A stretch of DNA of 7,954 nt from Bacteriovoracaceae bacterium UBA4096 (GTDB taxonomy: Bacteria; Bdellovibrionota; Bacteriovoracia; Bacteriovoracales; Bacteriovoracaceae): positions 27,658 to 35,611 of the forward strand of contig DFXY01000014.1 of assembly GCA_002381945.1 (NCBI GenBank). The letters run 5' to 3'. Below are positions 6,958 to 7,954 of the stretch, piece by piece; positions within the stretch are counted from its first letter, which is position 1, and each line of letters begins with the position of its first letter. Under the pieces are notes generated by a model. It did no database searches. It was not told the DNA's origin and saw only the letters and a list, made by a program, of their open reading frames with translations. A program made the translations under genes and the position numbers.

Positions 6958-7762
6958 AAAATCAATGCAAGGGAAAAGGGTTCTTATCACAGGTGCTGCT
7001 ACCGGGATTGGTAAAGCGACAGCACTTGAACTGGCCCGTAACGGCGCTGATATCATCATTAATTATTTTCCTACTGAAGATCAGGAAGATAAGGCCAGTC
7101 AACTTGCTTCAGAGATTTGTGAAGAAGTCAGGGGTGTAGGGTGTAAGAGTCTTCTTATTTCTGCCGATGTCTCAAACGAGCAACAGGTTCAGGAAATGTT
7201 CATGCAAATTCTGGAGAATTTTGGAGGACTGGATGTGCTCATAAACAATGCGGGTATTCAAACAAAAAGCCCAAGCCATGAGCTAAGTCTTGTGGACTTC
7301 TCGAAGGTCTTTAACACAAATGCCATAGGTACATTTATTTGTTCTCGTGAGGCGATTAAAATCTTCCTTCAACAAAAAGTTAGAGGCATCATTCTCAATA
7401 ATACAAGTGTGCATCAATTAATTCCTAAACCTGAATATCTAAGTTACAGCATGAGTAAGGGGGCCATACTGAATTTAACTCGTACTCTAGCTCTGGAGTA
7501 TGCTGAAAAAGGGATTCGGGTAAATAATGTGGCACCAGGGGCCATCATTACGCCAATTAACCCGTGGGCCAATGATGAGTCTAAGAAGGCAAATATAAGT
7601 AAACATATCCCTATGGGAGAGGTTGGTAAGGCGGAACAAATTGCCAAGGCCATGCTTTATCTTGCCTCTGAGGCTTCTGATTATGTAACCGGACAAACCT
7701 TATTTGTAGATGGTGGACTGACCTTGTATCCGGATTTTGGAGAGGATTGGTCTTCCAGCTAG
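6947..7762 (+). CDS. gdh: Glucose 1-dehydrogenase, short-chain dehydrogenase/reductase family
   Basis: 271 residues, classical SDR. It closely resembles Bacillus glucose 1-dehydrogenase (EC 1.1.1.47), which oxidises beta-D-glucose to gluconolactone with NAD(P). The cofactor loop TGAATGIG spans 15-22, NNAG 100-103, and the catalytic set is N125, S154 (NNTSVHQ), Y167 and K171 (YSMSK). Family-specific blocks are SHELSL (110-115), NTNAIGTFICSREAIK (123-138), GIRVNNVAPGAIITPIN (189-205) and YVTGQTLFVDGG (246-257), followed by the short YPDF tail. The start at 6947 has a good Shine-Dalgarno and gives the usual short leader. The 11-base overlap with the 6PGDH gene suggests coupled expression. It would supply the gluconate branch that meets 6PGDH after phosphorylation; no gluconate kinase is in view. 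Related SDRs act on other sugars or on 3-ketoacyl groups, but the match to the glucose enzyme is the best I can see. Confidence 0.88.
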   Translation: MSTEKSMQGKRVLITGAATGIGKATALELARNGADIIINYFPTEDQEDKASQLASEICEEVRGVGCKSLLISADVSNEQQVQEMFMQILENFGGLDVLINNAGIQTKSPSHELSLVDFSKVFNTNAIGTFICSREAIKIFLQQKVRGIILNNTSVHQLIPKPEYLSYSMSKGAILNLTRTLALEYAEKGIRVNNVAPGAIITPINPWANDESKKANISKHIPMGEVGKAEQIAKAMLYLASEASDYVTGQTLFVDGGLTLYPDFGEDWSSS

Positions 7763-7771
7763 TTTTCATAA

Positions 7772-7838
7772 GGTTCCAACACACTTTTACTTATGCGGCG
7801 CTTACGTAAAAGTGTGTTGGAACCGTTGTTATTTTTTT
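7772..7838 (+). terminator. Intrinsic terminator with a perfect 19-bp stem
   Basis: GGTTCCAACACACTTTTAC (7772-7790) is exactly complementary to 7806-7824, leaving a 15-base loop (TTATGCGGCGCTTAC). A T-rich run ending in seven Ts (7832-7838) follows seven bases after the stem. It begins 10 bases after the glucose dehydrogenase stop and should end the plus-strand operon. The T-run lies inside the convergent hydrolase gene, in its final lysine codons. On the minus strand the hairpin also follows that gene's stop by four bases, but the U-tract there is poor, so two-way termination is possible but less certain. The stem is longer and more perfect than usual for a simple terminator. Confidence 0.8.
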
Positions 7839-7954
7839 AGGAAAGTGAGTAAGGCTTTCCAGGAAGCTTCATCGGCCTTTTTGTTGTAGGCAATTGGGAT
7901 GTTATATTTTTTTCCAACTTCAGTTGCTTTGGGATTTGTAAAGGCGTGTGAAGC
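7829..7954 (-). CDS. Dienelactone hydrolase family protein, C-terminal fragment
   Basis: The last 41 codons and TAA stop of a gene that enters from the right edge on the minus strand. The translated end includes SHAFTNPKA and later IAYNKKADEASWKALLTFL, which match the C-terminus of dienelactone hydrolase family alpha/beta hydrolases. There, the HxFTNP histidine is the catalytic His of the Cys-Asp-His triad, and the AYNxKAD..SW stretch forms the last helix. The rest of the protein, including the nucleophile, is outside the window. It converges on the glucose dehydrogenase gene and is not part of that operon. The substrate cannot be told from this fragment; many members are broad esterases or lactonases. 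Confidence 0.85.
   Translation of the reverse strand, partial: ASHAFTNPKATEVGKKYNIPIAYNKKADEASWKALLTFLKK

Noticed and set aside
7772..7824. Hairpin as an integron attC-type recombination site (CCAAC and GTTGG arms)
   Set aside because: The arms do not match the RYYYAAC and GTTRRRY core sites, the stem has no extrahelical bases, and no integrase or cassette structure is near. A following T-run points to a terminator.
1..7954. Defence island, mobile element, CRISPR or phage system
   Set aside because: No transposase, integrase, repeat array, terminal repeats or toxin-antitoxin pair is visible. The only helicase is a RadD repair protein with standard motifs.

Overview
The window looks like chromosomal DNA of a Gram-negative, moderately AT-rich bacterium. 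The RadD helicase, the HisKA_2-type sensor kinase and Shine-Dalgarno-led operons fit a proteobacterial or Bdellovibrionota-like host, but the sequence alone does not fix the taxon. All genes use the standard code and are densely packed. I see no insertion sequence, phage gene, CRISPR array, tRNA or rRNA.

Layout. Positions 1-1789 (minus strand) hold a two-component pair: a soluble kinase with two PAS domains, then a response regulator cut by the left edge. The two overlap by an ATGA junction. Positions 1930-3672 (minus) encode a full-length RadD-type DNA repair helicase with a zinc-binding region. Positions 3726-5875 (minus) form a two-gene operon: a small protein very like the Anabaena sensory rhodopsin transducer (ASRT), then a cytoplasmic GH15 glucoamylase/trehalase-type glycosidase. 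A 113-bp divergent region (5876-5988) separates this from a plus-strand operon at 5989-7762: a short-form decarboxylating 6-phosphogluconate dehydrogenase overlapping a glucose 1-dehydrogenase of the SDR family. A hairpin with a perfect 19-bp stem follows at 7772-7824. The last 41 codons of a convergent dienelactone-hydrolase-family gene reach the right edge.

How the genes fit together. The centre is a carbohydrate module. The GH15 enzyme would free glucose inside the cell from trehalose or oligoglucosides. Glucose dehydrogenase would oxidise it to gluconolactone, and 6-phosphogluconate dehydrogenase would later release CO2, NAD(P)H and ribulose 5-phosphate. A gluconate kinase is needed in between and is not in the window. 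The ASRT homologue sits in this module with no rhodopsin nearby, which suggests a sugar- or metabolite-linked role rather than phototransduction.

The most interesting points are the ASRT-GH15 pairing, FixL-like heme-position His/Arg residues in both PAS domains of the kinase, an NADP-like cofactor loop in a short-form 6PGDH, a possible near-leaderless radD promoter, and the long perfect hairpin. No clearly new multi-gene defence or mobile system is visible.
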